Shown one piece after another: positions 1-7,115 of a stretch of 11,219 bases of DNA (positions within the stretch are counted from its first letter, which is position 1; each line of letters starts with the position of its first letter). The translations under genes and the position numbers were made by a program. The notes beneath the pieces are model-generated. The model did not search any database, had not been told where the DNA came from, and worked only from the letters and a program-made list of their open reading frames with translations. This DNA comes from an uncultured Desulfurobacterium sp. Its GTDB lineage: Bacteria > Aquificota > Aquificia > Desulfurobacteriales > Desulfurobacteriaceae. The stretch is taken from contig CAJXJV010000026.1 of assembly GCA_913055135.1 (NCBI GenBank), positions 1-11,219 of the forward strand. Direction: 5' to 3'.

Positions 1-437
1 TCAGAGAAATAGAATATTCTTTAAAAAGCGGAGCCGGAGAGCTCGACATAGTGGTTGACATAAGTGCAGTTAAAGAAGGAAACTGGATGAGGGTAGAAAA
101 AGAATTGAAGAAAATTCGGGAATTGACAGAAGGAAAGATAATTAAATTAATATTTGAATGTTGTTATCTCTCCAGAGAGGAAAAGTTAGCCCTTTGCAGG
201 CTTGCTGTTGAAAACAACTGGGATTTTCTAAAGACATCGACGGGATACGGAACCTATGGAGCTACCTATGAAGATGTAAAGCTCCTTGTTGACTGCTCAG
301 GAGGTAAAGCAAGAGTTAAAGCTGCTGGAGGAATTAAAAGTTATCAGGAAGTAAAAATGATTATGGACATTGGAGCAGAGAGAATCGGCACCAGTGCCGC
401 TAAAGAGATAGCCTATGAAGTGCTGCATAGTGGGTAA
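1..437 (+). CDS. deoC: Deoxyribose-phosphate aldolase, C-terminal part (5' end outside window)
   Basis: Class I aldolase that cleaves 2-deoxyribose-5-phosphate to glyceraldehyde-3-phosphate and acetaldehyde in the cytoplasm, in deoxynucleoside breakdown. The frame is open from base 3, so the gene enters from the left and about 144 residues are visible. The DeoC landmarks are in order: the GAGELDIVVDI strand, then the Schiff-base lysine in FLKTSTG (codon 231-233), then the second active-site lysine in RVKAAGGIK (codon 318-320), and the C-terminal GAERIGTSAA phosphate-binding segment. An in-frame GTG at base 51 is internal to the aldolase fold and is not the start. The 3' end overlaps ribF by 23 bases. 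Family assignment is firm; substrate specificity is inferred from the family. Confidence 0.95.
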   Translation, partial: REIEYSLKSGAGELDIVVDISAVKEGNWMRVEKELKKIRELTEGKIIKLIFECCYLSREEKLALCRLAVENNWDFLKTSTGYGTYGATYEDVKLLVDCSGGKARVKAAGGIKSYQEVKMIMDIGAERIGTSAAKEIAYEVLHSG

Positions 438-1272
438 ATTTGAGTCATTCCATAGGGGACATCAAGCTCTTATAAAAGAGGCAAAGAAGGAGTGCAGGAA
501 GATTCTGATAATTTCAATAAAAAGATGGAAAAACGGTCTCTTTTCAGATAAAGAGAGGCAACTTATCGCCAGAAATTTAGGAGTGGGGCTGATAAACCTC
601 GAATTTGACAGGATAAAAAACCTGAGTCCTGAGGAGTTCTTCCTGAAATTGAAGGAGTTCGTCTGCCAGAAACTGTTTGCAGGTGAAGACTGGCACTTCG
701 GCAAAGAAAGAAGCGGAGATATCACTACAGCAAGAGAACTGGGCAGAAAACTGGGAATCGAGGTAAGGGCAGTTCCAATTAAAAAGATCAAAGATGAGAA
801 GATAGGAACAAGCAAGGTCCGGGAACTCCTGAATAAAGGTAAACTGCCTGAAGCCAACTATCTGCTTGGCTTCAACTACTTCTGCATAGGAAGAGTTGAA
901 GAAGGAAACAAACTGGGAAGAAAGATTGGATTTCCCACTCTGAATGTGAAGTGTGAGAAGATACTTCCATTACCAGACGGAGTCTATGAGGTTGTTGTTA
1001 CAATAGATGGAAAAAGTTTTAAGGGAATAGCGAATCTGGGGAAAAGACCAACGGTTAATAAGCTACCACGAAGAACACTGGAAATCCACGTACCTGACAC
1101 CCGGCTCCCTGAACTCTACGGAAAAGAGATAAAAGTTGAATTTTTGCAGTTTTTAAGACCAGAAAAACGTTTTAATTCCATTGAAGAACTTAAAAACCAG
1201 ATTAAATTAGATTTAGAAAATCTAAAACAATATTGGAGGAGTAAGGTTGGAAGAGCAAAAAGCAAGCTTTAA
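415..1272 (+). CDS. ribF: Bifunctional riboflavin kinase / FAD synthetase
   Basis: Makes FMN from riboflavin and ATP, then FAD from FMN and ATP. The 285 residues carry both modules. The N-terminal nucleotidyltransferase has GKFESFHRGH (residues 7-16, the HxGH motif), a GEDWHFGKERSGD flavin-site segment (90-102) and GTSKVR (131-136, equivalent of the ISSTxIR motif). The C-terminal flavokinase has GRKIGFPTLN (169-178), PDGVY (187-191), GIANLGKRPTV (204-214) and a Glu in LEIH (223) that fits the catalytic base. It is slightly shorter than the usual 300-315 residues because it begins almost at the first beta strand. ATG 415 lies inside the end of deoC, which points to translational coupling. The first motif has FE where most family members have FD; otherwise the protein looks intact. 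Confidence 0.95.
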   Translation: MKCCIVGKFESFHRGHQALIKEAKKECRKILIISIKRWKNGLFSDKERQLIARNLGVGLINLEFDRIKNLSPEEFFLKLKEFVCQKLFAGEDWHFGKERSGDITTARELGRKLGIEVRAVPIKKIKDEKIGTSKVRELLNKGKLPEANYLLGFNYFCIGRVEEGNKLGRKIGFPTLNVKCEKILPLPDGVYEVVVTIDGKSFKGIANLGKRPTVNKLPRRTLEIHVPDTRLPELYGKEIKVEFLQFLRPEKRFNSIEELKNQIKLDLENLKQYWRSKVGRAKSKL

Positions 1273-2167
1273 ATCCGGATACGTTGCTATTTTAGGAAGA
1301 CCAAACGTCGGTAAATCAACCCTTCTCAACAGTTTTCTCGGGACAAAAGTTGCAATAGTCACAGACAAGCCTCAAACAACAAGACACAGAATAGTTGGCG
1401 TTAAACATATGAAAGATGCTCAGATTGTTTTCCTTGATACTCCTGGAATCCACAAGGAGAAGTTTGAACTAAACCGTTATATGAACGAAATAGCCTTTGG
1501 CGTGATTCCAGATGCCGATGTTATCCTTTTCCTGATCGATGCAAGGGCTGGTCTAACAGAGGCTGATGGAAAGATACTTCAGAAGATAGGTGAGGAGAAG
1601 AGAAAAGATACAAAAGTAATAGTTGTAATTAACAAGATAGACGGTGTACCAAAAGAGGAGCTCCTTCCTTTAATCGAAGAGATTCATAAAACGTTCCCGT
1701 TTGTCAGCGACATAGTCCCAATCTCTGCTACAAGAGGAACAAATTTAGACAGATTACTTGACCTGATAGTCCAGTACCTCCCAGAGGGTCCAAAGTACTA
1801 CGAAGACCACATGGTAACGGACATGCCCTTAGAGCAGTATGTGGCAGAAATAATCAGAGAAAAAATCATGCTCCTTACAAGGGAAGAAATTCCTCACGCA
1901 GTTACAGTTCAGGTTCTAAGCATTCAACCTGGAGACAGGGATCCCAACATGCTGGTTATAGATGCCGACATAATCGTAGAAAAGGATTCCCAGAAAGCTA
2001 TTGTAATTGGAAAAGGCGGTCAGAGACTGAAAAAAATTGGTAAACTTGCAAGAGAGGAACTCGAACAACTCCTTGGCAAAAGGGTTTACCTGCGCCTGTG
2101 GGTTAAGGTTAAGGAAGGCTGGAGAGATAGAGCTGACCAGCTAAGAGGTCTTGGCTACTCTTATTAA
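1247..2167 (+). CDS. era: GTPase Era (small ribosomal subunit assembly)
   Basis: Era binds the 3' end of 16S rRNA and acts in 30S maturation and cell-cycle control. At 306 residues it is full length. The GTPase motifs are G1 GRPNVGKST (17-25), the Era-specific QTTRHRI switch (43-49), G3 DTPG (64-67), G4 NKID (129-132) and G5 SATRG (160-164). The C-terminal KH domain has the IGKGGQ loop and ends in the GWRDR region typical of Era. The start is TTG 1247, chosen because a perfect GGAGGAG lies at 1235-1241 with a 5-base spacer and the residues before G1 match Era length. It overlaps the ribF 3' end by 26 bases, so ribF translation probably feeds era translation. Confidence 0.97.
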   Translation: MEEQKASFKSGYVAILGRPNVGKSTLLNSFLGTKVAIVTDKPQTTRHRIVGVKHMKDAQIVFLDTPGIHKEKFELNRYMNEIAFGVIPDADVILFLIDARAGLTEADGKILQKIGEEKRKDTKVIVVINKIDGVPKEELLPLIEEIHKTFPFVSDIVPISATRGTNLDRLLDLIVQYLPEGPKYYEDHMVTDMPLEQYVAEIIREKIMLLTREEIPHAVTVQVLSIQPGDRDPNMLVIDADIIVEKDSQKAIVIGKGGQRLKKIGKLAREELEQLLGKRVYLRLWVKVKEGWRDRADQLRGLGYSY

Positions 2168-2178
2168 GGAGAACGAAA

Positions 2179-2580
2179 ATGAAAGATTCCCTACTAAAAG
2201 CCTTTTTTGTCTATGCTTATTCATTCGTGGTTGTCTTCATGTTCAACAGCCTTTTAATGGTGATTCTCATGAAACTGGGACTTGTTCCATTAATTGGAAC
2301 AATTTTGAGTTACATCATAACCCCTGTTGCCCTATTCTTTGCTTACAAAATTTCTGTAAAGAAATTCCTTGGAATGCCAGTAGATGAGAAGCGAATTCCC
2401 AGAGCCTGGTTTTTCCAGTTTATACCGTTTTTTGTCATCTCACTGATACTCTCCTGGCTCTTAGGATGGCTTATAAAACAATCTTCCTTAGCTGTGTTCA
2501 TTTTTCTCAACCTTGAGCTCCTTGTAATTTACATAACCTTTAAACTCTCTGTAGAAAAAGTTCTTAAACCTGAGAGGTGA
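2179..2580 (+). CDS. Small four-helix membrane protein, unknown function (copy A)
   Basis: I do not recognise a named family. The 133 residues are strongly hydrophobic with four likely membrane helices at about 9-31, 36-57, 77-99 and 104-122. There is no signal-peptide cleavage site and no cysteine or obvious catalytic motif. A basic and acidic loop (about 60-75) separates the helix pairs, ending in RAWFFQF, which the next gene repeats as KAWIVQF. The start ATG 2179 has AAGGAG at 2166-2171, which overlaps the era stop codon, so the gene is coupled to era. A longer frame starting at 2151 in another phase is a shadow. The position between era and the pseudouridine synthase gives no firm functional hint. 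Confidence 0.8.
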   Translation: MKDSLLKAFFVYAYSFVVVFMFNSLLMVILMKLGLVPLIGTILSYIITPVALFFAYKISVKKFLGMPVDEKRIPRAWFFQFIPFFVISLILSWLLGWLIKQSSLAVFIFLNLELLVIYITFKLSVEKVLKPER

Positions 2581-2581
2581 C

Positions 2582-3010
2582 ATGGACAATTTCCCTTACA
2601 TAAGAGGAGCAGCATTTTATCTGTTTATCTATCTGTTTTTAGGATTGGTAAATTCAGGTATTGCATATTTTGGCGCAAAAGTTCTACACCTACCTCCAGT
2701 TATTCTCCTGGGACTCCTCATCCTTATAGCAATTTCTGTTCTCTACATGGGATTCAGACAATCAATACACCTGTTCTTCTCAAAGGAGGTTCCCGACTCA
2801 GACATCGTAAAAGCATGGATAGTTCAATTCCTGATTTTTCTGGTAATAGCTATTGGTATTGAATCTTTTCTTTCGAGAGTTATAGAAAGACAAAAGCTCT
2901 TTCAGGTCATTTCAGTTTTCATCAATTTCACCACGTTTTTCTTCTCCTACTGGTTATCTGTGAAATTCTTCATTGGAAGAAAATTAGAGGCAAAAAGTGC
3001 GACTGGATAA
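2582..3010 (+). CDS. Small four-helix membrane protein, unknown function (copy B, paralogue of copy A)
   Basis: This 142-residue hydrophobic protein has four likely membrane helices at about 9-31, 38-58, 78-98 and 107-126. Its layout matches the preceding gene: the helix-2/helix-3 loop ends in KAWIVQF (copy A: RAWFFQF), and the last helix is followed by a similar LSV-containing basic tail (SYWLSVKFF against TFKLSVEKV). I infer an old tandem duplication; identity is low and I cannot score it here. ATG 2582 follows the copy A stop by one base, with GAGAGG at 2572-2577 as ribosome binding site. Its 3' end overlaps the following gene by 14 bases. The two may form a membrane heterodimer, but this is a guess. 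Confidence 0.8.
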   Translation: MDNFPYIRGAAFYLFIYLFLGLVNSGIAYFGAKVLHLPPVILLGLLILIAISVLYMGFRQSIHLFFSKEVPDSDIVKAWIVQFLIFLVIAIGIESFLSRVIERQKLFQVISVFINFTTFFFSYWLSVKFFIGRKLEAKSATG

Positions 3011-3713
3011 ACTACTTGCAGATGCCGGGTTTGGAACCCGTTCACAGGTTAAAAGATTGATAAGAAAAGGATTTGTTACAGTAAACGGAGAAGTCGTTAA
3101 AGATCCATCGTTTAACGTCAACCCTGAAGAAGATGAAGTTCTTGTTGATGGTGAGCTTGTTGAATATGAGAAGAATTACTACCTGATTCTCCACAAACCT
3201 GAAGGTTATATAACCTCAACGAAAGACAGACAGATGACAGTCATGGAGCTTGTTGCAGACATTCCAAGGTTTGAAAGGCTCTTTCCTGTTGGAAGACTGG
3301 ATAAAGATGCAGAAGGGCTACTCCTTATAACAAACGATGGCGAGCTTGCCCACAGGTTAACTCATCCAAAGTGGAAAGTTCCCAAGGTCTATTACGTAGT
3401 AGTTGAAGGAGAACTAAAGGAAGAGGAACTGGAACCACTAAGAAAAGGAATGAAGTTTAAGGATTTTGAAGCAAAACCTGCAAAAGTCAGAGTTTTAAAG
3501 TCAACAAAAAATGAATCAGAAGCTGAAATTGAAATCACAGAGGGCAAATACCATCAGGTAAAGAGAATGTTTGAGAAAATAGGTCATCCTGTAAAGTATT
3601 TGAGGAGAATAAAATTCGGGAATCTCGAGCTTGGCAATCTACCTGTCGGAGAATATAGGTCTTTAACAGAAGATGAGCTAAAAGAACTGAAAAAATCTGT
3701 AGGGCTTGAATAA
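2997..3713 (+). CDS. rsuA: RsuA/RluB/E/F-family rRNA pseudouridine synthase, probably RsuA type
   Basis: Isomerises a uridine in rRNA to pseudouridine. The 238 residues show an N-terminal S4 RNA-binding domain (about 1-55, MRLDKLLADAGFGTRSQVKR followed by VTVNG) and then the catalytic domain with GRLDKDAEGLLLITNDG (99-115), where D102 is the catalytic aspartate. KYHQVKRMF and the GxPVKYLRRIKFG segment complete the family signature. The compact size and the HPKWKVPKVYYV stretch resemble the 16S U516 enzyme RsuA more than the longer 23S enzyme RluB, but target choice is inference. The start is GTG 2997, supported by AGAGG at 2986-2990 with a 6-base spacer and by the canonical RLDK N-terminus. 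It closes the plus-strand run; its stop directly abuts the stop of the convergent gene. Confidence 0.9.
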   Translation: MRLDKLLADAGFGTRSQVKRLIRKGFVTVNGEVVKDPSFNVNPEEDEVLVDGELVEYEKNYYLILHKPEGYITSTKDRQMTVMELVADIPRFERLFPVGRLDKDAEGLLLITNDGELAHRLTHPKWKVPKVYYVVVEGELKEEELEPLRKGMKFKDFEAKPAKVRVLKSTKNESEAEIEITEGKYHQVKRMFEKIGHPVKYLRRIKFGNLELGNLPVGEYRSLTEDELKELKKSVGLE

Positions 3714-3977
3714 CTATTCTCTGTGCCAATCGTCTCCGAGCTCCCGAATGATTTCAAACTCTTTAACAAAACCACCACTCCTCAGGTAATCAACAGCCTT
3801 TAAGGCTTCATCGTAAAAGCCTGGAGCTATCCAGAGCTCTATCAGTCCCTTTTTCCTGTCTCTCGTTCTGACCGTCGCAACCTCATGATACCATTCAAAA
3901 ATAGCGTTTATGAAGGCTATATCCTTCACATCAACTTTACAGAGGAGGTTTCTTCCTTTAATCAACGGTCTTTTCAT
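3714..3977 (-). CDS. DUF4911 family protein, unknown function
   Basis: This is an 87-residue soluble protein with no cysteine cluster or membrane helix. The core (KVDVKDIAFINAIFEWYHEV, then TVRTRDRKKGLIELWIAP) matches what I remember of the DUF4911 family, a small alpha/beta protein found in Aquificota and delta-proteobacterial lineages. Its biochemical role is not known to me. Its ATG overlaps the stop of the corrinoid-activator gene in an ATGA arrangement (3974-3977), and a GAGGG lies 9 bases upstream, so it is the translationally coupled last gene of the minus-strand operon. The tight coupling suggests, but does not show, that it works with the upstream [2Fe-2S]/ASKHA ATPase. The stop codon touches the rsuA stop with no intervening base. 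Confidence 0.75.
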   Translation of the reverse strand: MKRPLIKGRNLLCKVDVKDIAFINAIFEWYHEVATVRTRDRKKGLIELWIAPGFYDEALKAVDYLRSGGFVKEFEIIRELGDDWHRE

Positions 3978-5410
3978 AATTCCATTCCCTCTATGTACTT
4001 CTCTTCAAAGGTCTTATTTGTCGCAAGCTCAACCACATCAATTTCTCTTTTCAGCTCTCTAATCCTTTCTCTATGCTTCCTGCTTCCAAGAAGGAGTGCA
4101 GCTCCCTTCAGAGCTACATTTCCAGAAGGTTCAGCTTCAGGCATCTCTTCTGGAATCAATTTCACACCTTTAACACTTCTCCTATCTATATGGCTTCCAA
4201 AAGCTCCACTGAAGAACAACCTCTGAGGAACGCCAGCTTCCTCAACAAGAACTGAAAGACCACCGTAAACAGCACCCTTGGCAAGGAGAAACTTTCTAAT
4301 ATCTTCCTGAGTAATAGCCACCAGAGTATCTCTGTCATCGTAGAGAACAAACGCTTTCTGTCCTTCAACTTCCCTGATATAACTGCCAACCAAAGGATTA
4401 AAATTCTCCTCAAATGTTCCTTCTCTGTTAATCACTCCAAAACTTTTAAGAAGGTAAATAACATCGAAGTAACCACTTGCACAGATCCCCTGAGGTTTTC
4501 CACCACCGATGACAAGATACCTGAATGTTCTGCCGTCAAAAAAGACCTTGTATATAGCCCCTTCAACAGCTCTCATCCCGGAGAAAAGTCCAACCCCCTC
4601 AAAAGCGGGACCGGCAGGAACAGAAGCAGCAACCTTTTCATTCCCTCTGTATATTCCCATCTCAGCGTTTGTCCCAAGGTCTGCTACCCCAAAATCTCTG
4701 TAACCCTCGCTTTCAAAGTAGAGGAGATTGGCAAGAAAGTCAGAACCGATAAAGTTCTTCAAAGGAGGCGGAACGTAGAAAACAGTATTTGAAAAATCAG
4801 AGATTCCAAGCTCTCTGCCCGTTATATAAGTTTCTTCTTCTCTTTCCAGTCTGAAAGGAAATCTTTCAAAACCAGCAACTAAAAGCCCCAATAAGAAGTG
4901 CTGCATTACAGGATTGGAAACAACGACAACTTCTTTGATTTCTTCTCCAAATTGCCTGAGAAGAAAAGAGATACTCTCAAGTAGTAATTCCCTCTCCTTT
5001 TCATAACTTTCCCTTGCCAGCTCAACCCTTGTAACAACGTCAGCACCAAAAGCAGACTGGAAATTCAGAGTCTTAAAACTTTCAACAAATTCACCGGTTG
5101 AAAGATCAAAAAGGGCTCCCTCAACTCCCGTTGTTCCGAGGTCAAGAGCAACACCAAAACCGGTTTGTGGATGGTCTATTTGAATCGGAGATAAAACTTC
5201 TCCTTTTGAAACAAGTCTTTCTTCAGAAATTTCAACTTCCCCTTTAAAAGGACCAAAGGTAAGACAGGCGAGCTCCTCTTTTCCATTAATCTTAACAATA
5301 CACTTTCCGCAGATACCCCGCCCACCACAGTAGGCGGATTTCATAAATCCCTTTTCTCTGAGAACATGATAAAGAGTTTTACCTTCTGGAACTTCAATAA
5401 AGAGTTTCAT
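3974..5410 (-). CDS. RACo-like corrinoid activation protein: [2Fe-2S] ferredoxin domain plus ASKHA ATPase (DUF4445)
   Basis: Proteins of this family use ATP hydrolysis to drive one-electron reduction of inactive cob(II)alamin in corrinoid proteins back to cob(I)alamin. The 478 residues begin with a plant-type ferredoxin domain with C28, C34, C37 and C49 (C-x5-C-x2-C-x11-C) as the cluster ligands. After a short linker comes the ATPase domain: ALDLGTTG (88-95, phosphate 1), FGADVVTRV (121-129), SNPVMQHFLLGL (165-176), ADLGTNAEMGI (243-253), AGPAFEGVGLFSGMRA (266-281), GICASGYFD (308-316) and SGAFGSHID (401-409). All diagnostic blocks are present, so it looks functional. At 478 residues it is shorter than the roughly 630-residue acetogen RACo. 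Which corrinoid protein it serves (methionine synthase or a Wood-Ljungdahl corrinoid protein) cannot be told here, as neither is in the window. ATGA overlaps join it to both neighbours. Confidence 0.88.
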   Translation of the reverse strand: MKLFIEVPEGKTLYHVLREKGFMKSAYCGGRGICGKCIVKINGKEELACLTFGPFKGEVEISEERLVSKGEVLSPIQIDHPQTGFGVALDLGTTGVEGALFDLSTGEFVESFKTLNFQSAFGADVVTRVELARESYEKERELLLESISFLLRQFGEEIKEVVVVSNPVMQHFLLGLLVAGFERFPFRLEREEETYITGRELGISDFSNTVFYVPPPLKNFIGSDFLANLLYFESEGYRDFGVADLGTNAEMGIYRGNEKVAASVPAGPAFEGVGLFSGMRAVEGAIYKVFFDGRTFRYLVIGGGKPQGICASGYFDVIYLLKSFGVINREGTFEENFNPLVGSYIREVEGQKAFVLYDDRDTLVAITQEDIRKFLLAKGAVYGGLSVLVEEAGVPQRLFFSGAFGSHIDRRSVKGVKLIPEEMPEAEPSGNVALKGAALLLGSRKHRERIRELKREIDVVELATNKTFEEKYIEGMEL

Positions 5411-5874
5411 TCCTGATCCAGTTTCAAACCGTGTGCTCTCAGGTAGTTTTTAAATCTTTCGTAAATCTCTATAAGCCTCTCAGAATAGCTCAGAGCAATT
5501 ACTATGTTTTCTATTACCTCTTTCGTTTCCCACGGATACGTATGGGTAAGGAGATTTCTTAGCTCTCTAAGTCTCTTCCATTCTTCTGCAGATTCTAAAA
5601 TCTCCAATTTTTCAAGCCGATTGAGTATGTCTATAAAAGGTTTATTTCTAACTTCTTCCCCCAAAAATTCAAGGGTAAGAGGGAATAGCTTTTCTCCCAT
5701 AGAATCCTGCATTTTCGAAAATCTAAATATGAAGGAATCTATTGTCTCTACTTTTTCTACATCTTTTAAGGTATCTTCCGAAAGCTCTCCCCAGCTTTTT
5801 ATCTTTTCTTTAGAGTAAAGAAGTCTTTCCTTATGTTTTTCCAGTTCCTGCAGAACAAGTTTTATGTCTTTCAA
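5407..5874 (-). CDS. HepT-like HEPN-domain protein, candidate toxin of an MntA/HepT-type pair
   Basis: This is a 155-residue all-alpha, charged protein. It carries R106-N107-LLT-H111-T-Y113, an exact Rx4HxY motif as in HepT toxins, preceded by RLREL. In characterised MntA/HepT pairs the HEPN protein is an RNase, and its motif tyrosine is modified with AMP by the nucleotidyltransferase partner. The DSFIFRFSKMQDSMGEKLFP stretch (46-65) is a feature I associate with the HEPN/nucleotidyltransferase-substrate-binding class. The start is TTG at 5872-5874, overlapping the nucleotidyltransferase stop (TTGA) and supported by GGGAG at 5882-5886; no ATG lies before residue 55. Toxicity is inferred from the motif and pairing. 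A housekeeping modifier role is the alternative. Confidence 0.82.
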   Translation of the reverse strand: MKDIKLVLQELEKHKERLLYSKEKIKSWGELSEDTLKDVEKVETIDSFIFRFSKMQDSMGEKLFPLTLEFLGEEVRNKPFIDILNRLEKLEILESAEEWKRLRELRNLLTHTYPWETKEVIENIVIALSYSERLIEIYERFKNYLRAHGLKLDQE

Positions 5875-6164
5875 AGTTTTACTCCCTTCTCCTTAGCTTC
5901 TCTACAAATCAACTCCTGACAGCCCTTCGGTTTTACTATCACGTCTATCTTCTGATCACCTATGACATCTTTCAGCCTGACGAGATAATCCAGCTTTTTT
6001 TCTACAATATCCACAACCTCTGGAACCTCTATGTAAATATCTATATCCCCACCTTTAAGATTCGGATTCACCCTTGATCCAAACAACCAGACATCTGCTT
6101 CTTTACCAAAAACTTCAATTGCCAGTGTTTTTATAAAGTAAATCTCTTCTCTGCTTAATCTCAT
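5871..6164 (-). CDS. MntA-like minimal nucleotidyltransferase, candidate antitoxin partner of the HEPN protein
   Basis: This is a 97-residue polymerase-beta-type nucleotidyltransferase. G29-S30 starts the GSx9DxD motif with D40 and D42 as metal ligands in GGDIDIYIE, and a third acidic residue, D74, lies in KIDVIV. The size is that of a minimal nucleotidyltransferase with nothing fused. In the best-studied MntA/HepT systems such an enzyme transfers AMP to the HepT tyrosine to silence it; here the gene also sits immediately before the HEPN gene with a 4-base overlap. All three acidic residues are present, so it should be active. It begins 16 bases after ilvE ends, with only a weak ribosome binding site (GAAAAT before ATG 6164). 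Confidence 0.85.
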   Translation of the reverse strand: MRLSREEIYFIKTLAIEVFGKEADVWLFGSRVNPNLKGGDIDIYIEVPEVVDIVEKKLDYLVRLKDVIGDQKIDVIVKPKGCQELICREAKEKGVKL

Positions 6165-6180
6165 ATTTTCAACGTTAAAT

Positions 6181-7098
6181 TCAATATATTGGAATCAACC
6201 AGTGGGAGTACTTATCATTCTCTCCCTTGACGATTGAGAAGTAAACCTCCTGAAGCCTCTTCGTAACCTTTCCTATCTCTCCATTTCCAATAACCACGTG
6301 ATCAACCTGAACAACCGGAGCAACCTGAGCAGCTGTTCCCGTAAAGAAGACTTCATCGGCAATGTAAATTTCACTCCTTAAAATCGGTCTCTCTTCAACT
6401 TCAATACCAAGCTCATTCTTTGCGAGCTCGATGACAGCATTCCTCGTAATACCCTCAAGGATGTTGCTGTGGGACGGAGGAGTAATAAGCTTTCCATTTC
6501 TAACGATGAAAAGGTTCTCTCCACTACCTTCAGCCACTGTTCCATCTGGATTGAGCATAATCGCCTCGTCGTAGCCGTTGAGAAGTGCCTCAGTTTTTGC
6601 AAAGGCACTGTTAACGTAGGCTCCTGCAACCTTACACCTTGCTGGAATCATAGTGTCGTTGATTCTATGAAATGAAGAAGTTTTAGCCTTTAAACCTTTT
6701 GAGAGATCTAAATAATCTCCAAGAGGCAGTGTATAAATCGCTATCTCTGTTCTATAACCGATAAGCTTTGGAGAGATTTTTAGATCCGCAAAGTAGGCAA
6801 TTGGTCTAATGTATGTATCCTCTCTGTGTTGACACTTCCTTAAAAGCTCCACAGTTATATAGGTGAGTTCATCAGCACTTTTTTCAACCTGAAGGTTCAG
6901 AATTTTACAGTTCTTCAACATCCTTTCGTAGTGTTCTTTAAAGAAAAGTCCAAAAAGCTGTTGCTTTTCCTCATTCCAGTAAGCTCTGATTCCTTCAAAT
7001 ACAGCAGTTCCGTAGTGAAAGGAGTTTGTCTGAATATTTATGTTAGCTTCCTCTATTGGAACAAATTTACCTTCAAAGTAGGCATATCTCTTTTCCAT
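6181..7098 (-). CDS. ilvE: Branched-chain amino acid aminotransferase
   Basis: PLP enzyme that transfers the amino group from glutamate to the 2-oxo acids of valine, isoleucine and leucine. The 305 residues match the usual length of fold-type IV aminotransferases. Visible marks are the N-terminal SFHYGTAVFEGIRAY (26-40), the PLP-binding lysine K156 in ARCKVAGAYVNS, EGSGENLF (190-197), ITRNAVIELA and FFTGTAAQVAPV near the C-terminus. ATG 7098 has a strong AAGGAGGAG at 7103-7111, 4 bases upstream, one of the best ribosome binding sites in the window, so it may be translated more strongly than its operon neighbours. D-amino acid aminotransferase and aminodeoxychorismate lyase share this fold, but the motifs and length fit IlvE best. 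Confidence 0.95.
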   Translation of the reverse strand: MEKRYAYFEGKFVPIEEANINIQTNSFHYGTAVFEGIRAYWNEEKQQLFGLFFKEHYERMLKNCKILNLQVEKSADELTYITVELLRKCQHREDTYIRPIAYFADLKISPKLIGYRTEIAIYTLPLGDYLDLSKGLKAKTSSFHRINDTMIPARCKVAGAYVNSAFAKTEALLNGYDEAIMLNPDGTVAEGSGENLFIVRNGKLITPPSHSNILEGITRNAVIELAKNELGIEVEERPILRSEIYIADEVFFTGTAAQVAPVVQVDHVVIGNGEIGKVTKRLQEVYFSIVKGENDKYSHWLIPIY

Positions 7099-7115
7099 TA
7101 AACTCCTCCTTCCGT

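Noticed and set aside
462..857. Minus-strand open frame of 131 codons
   Set aside because: It is the antisense shadow of ribF, rich in Ser/Phe/Leu from the complement of Lys/Glu codons; ribF is certain.
2151..2387. 78-codon plus-strand frame overlapping era and the next gene
   Set aside because: It conflicts with the membrane protein starting at 2179, which has a strong AAGGAG and coherent helices; this frame has neither.
3885..4255. Plus-strand frames opposite the 3' end of the RACo-like gene
   Set aside because: They are low-complexity Ser/Leu shadows of a well-conserved minus-strand protein.
5407..6164. Nucleotidyltransferase/HEPN pair as part of a larger mobile or phage-defence island
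   Set aside because: No integrase, transposase, direct repeats or obvious composition change surround it, and the overlaps tie it to neighbouring metabolic genes.
6378..6675. Open frames on both strands inside ilvE
   Set aside because: They overlap the conserved PLP-enzyme core and have no motif or ribosome binding site.
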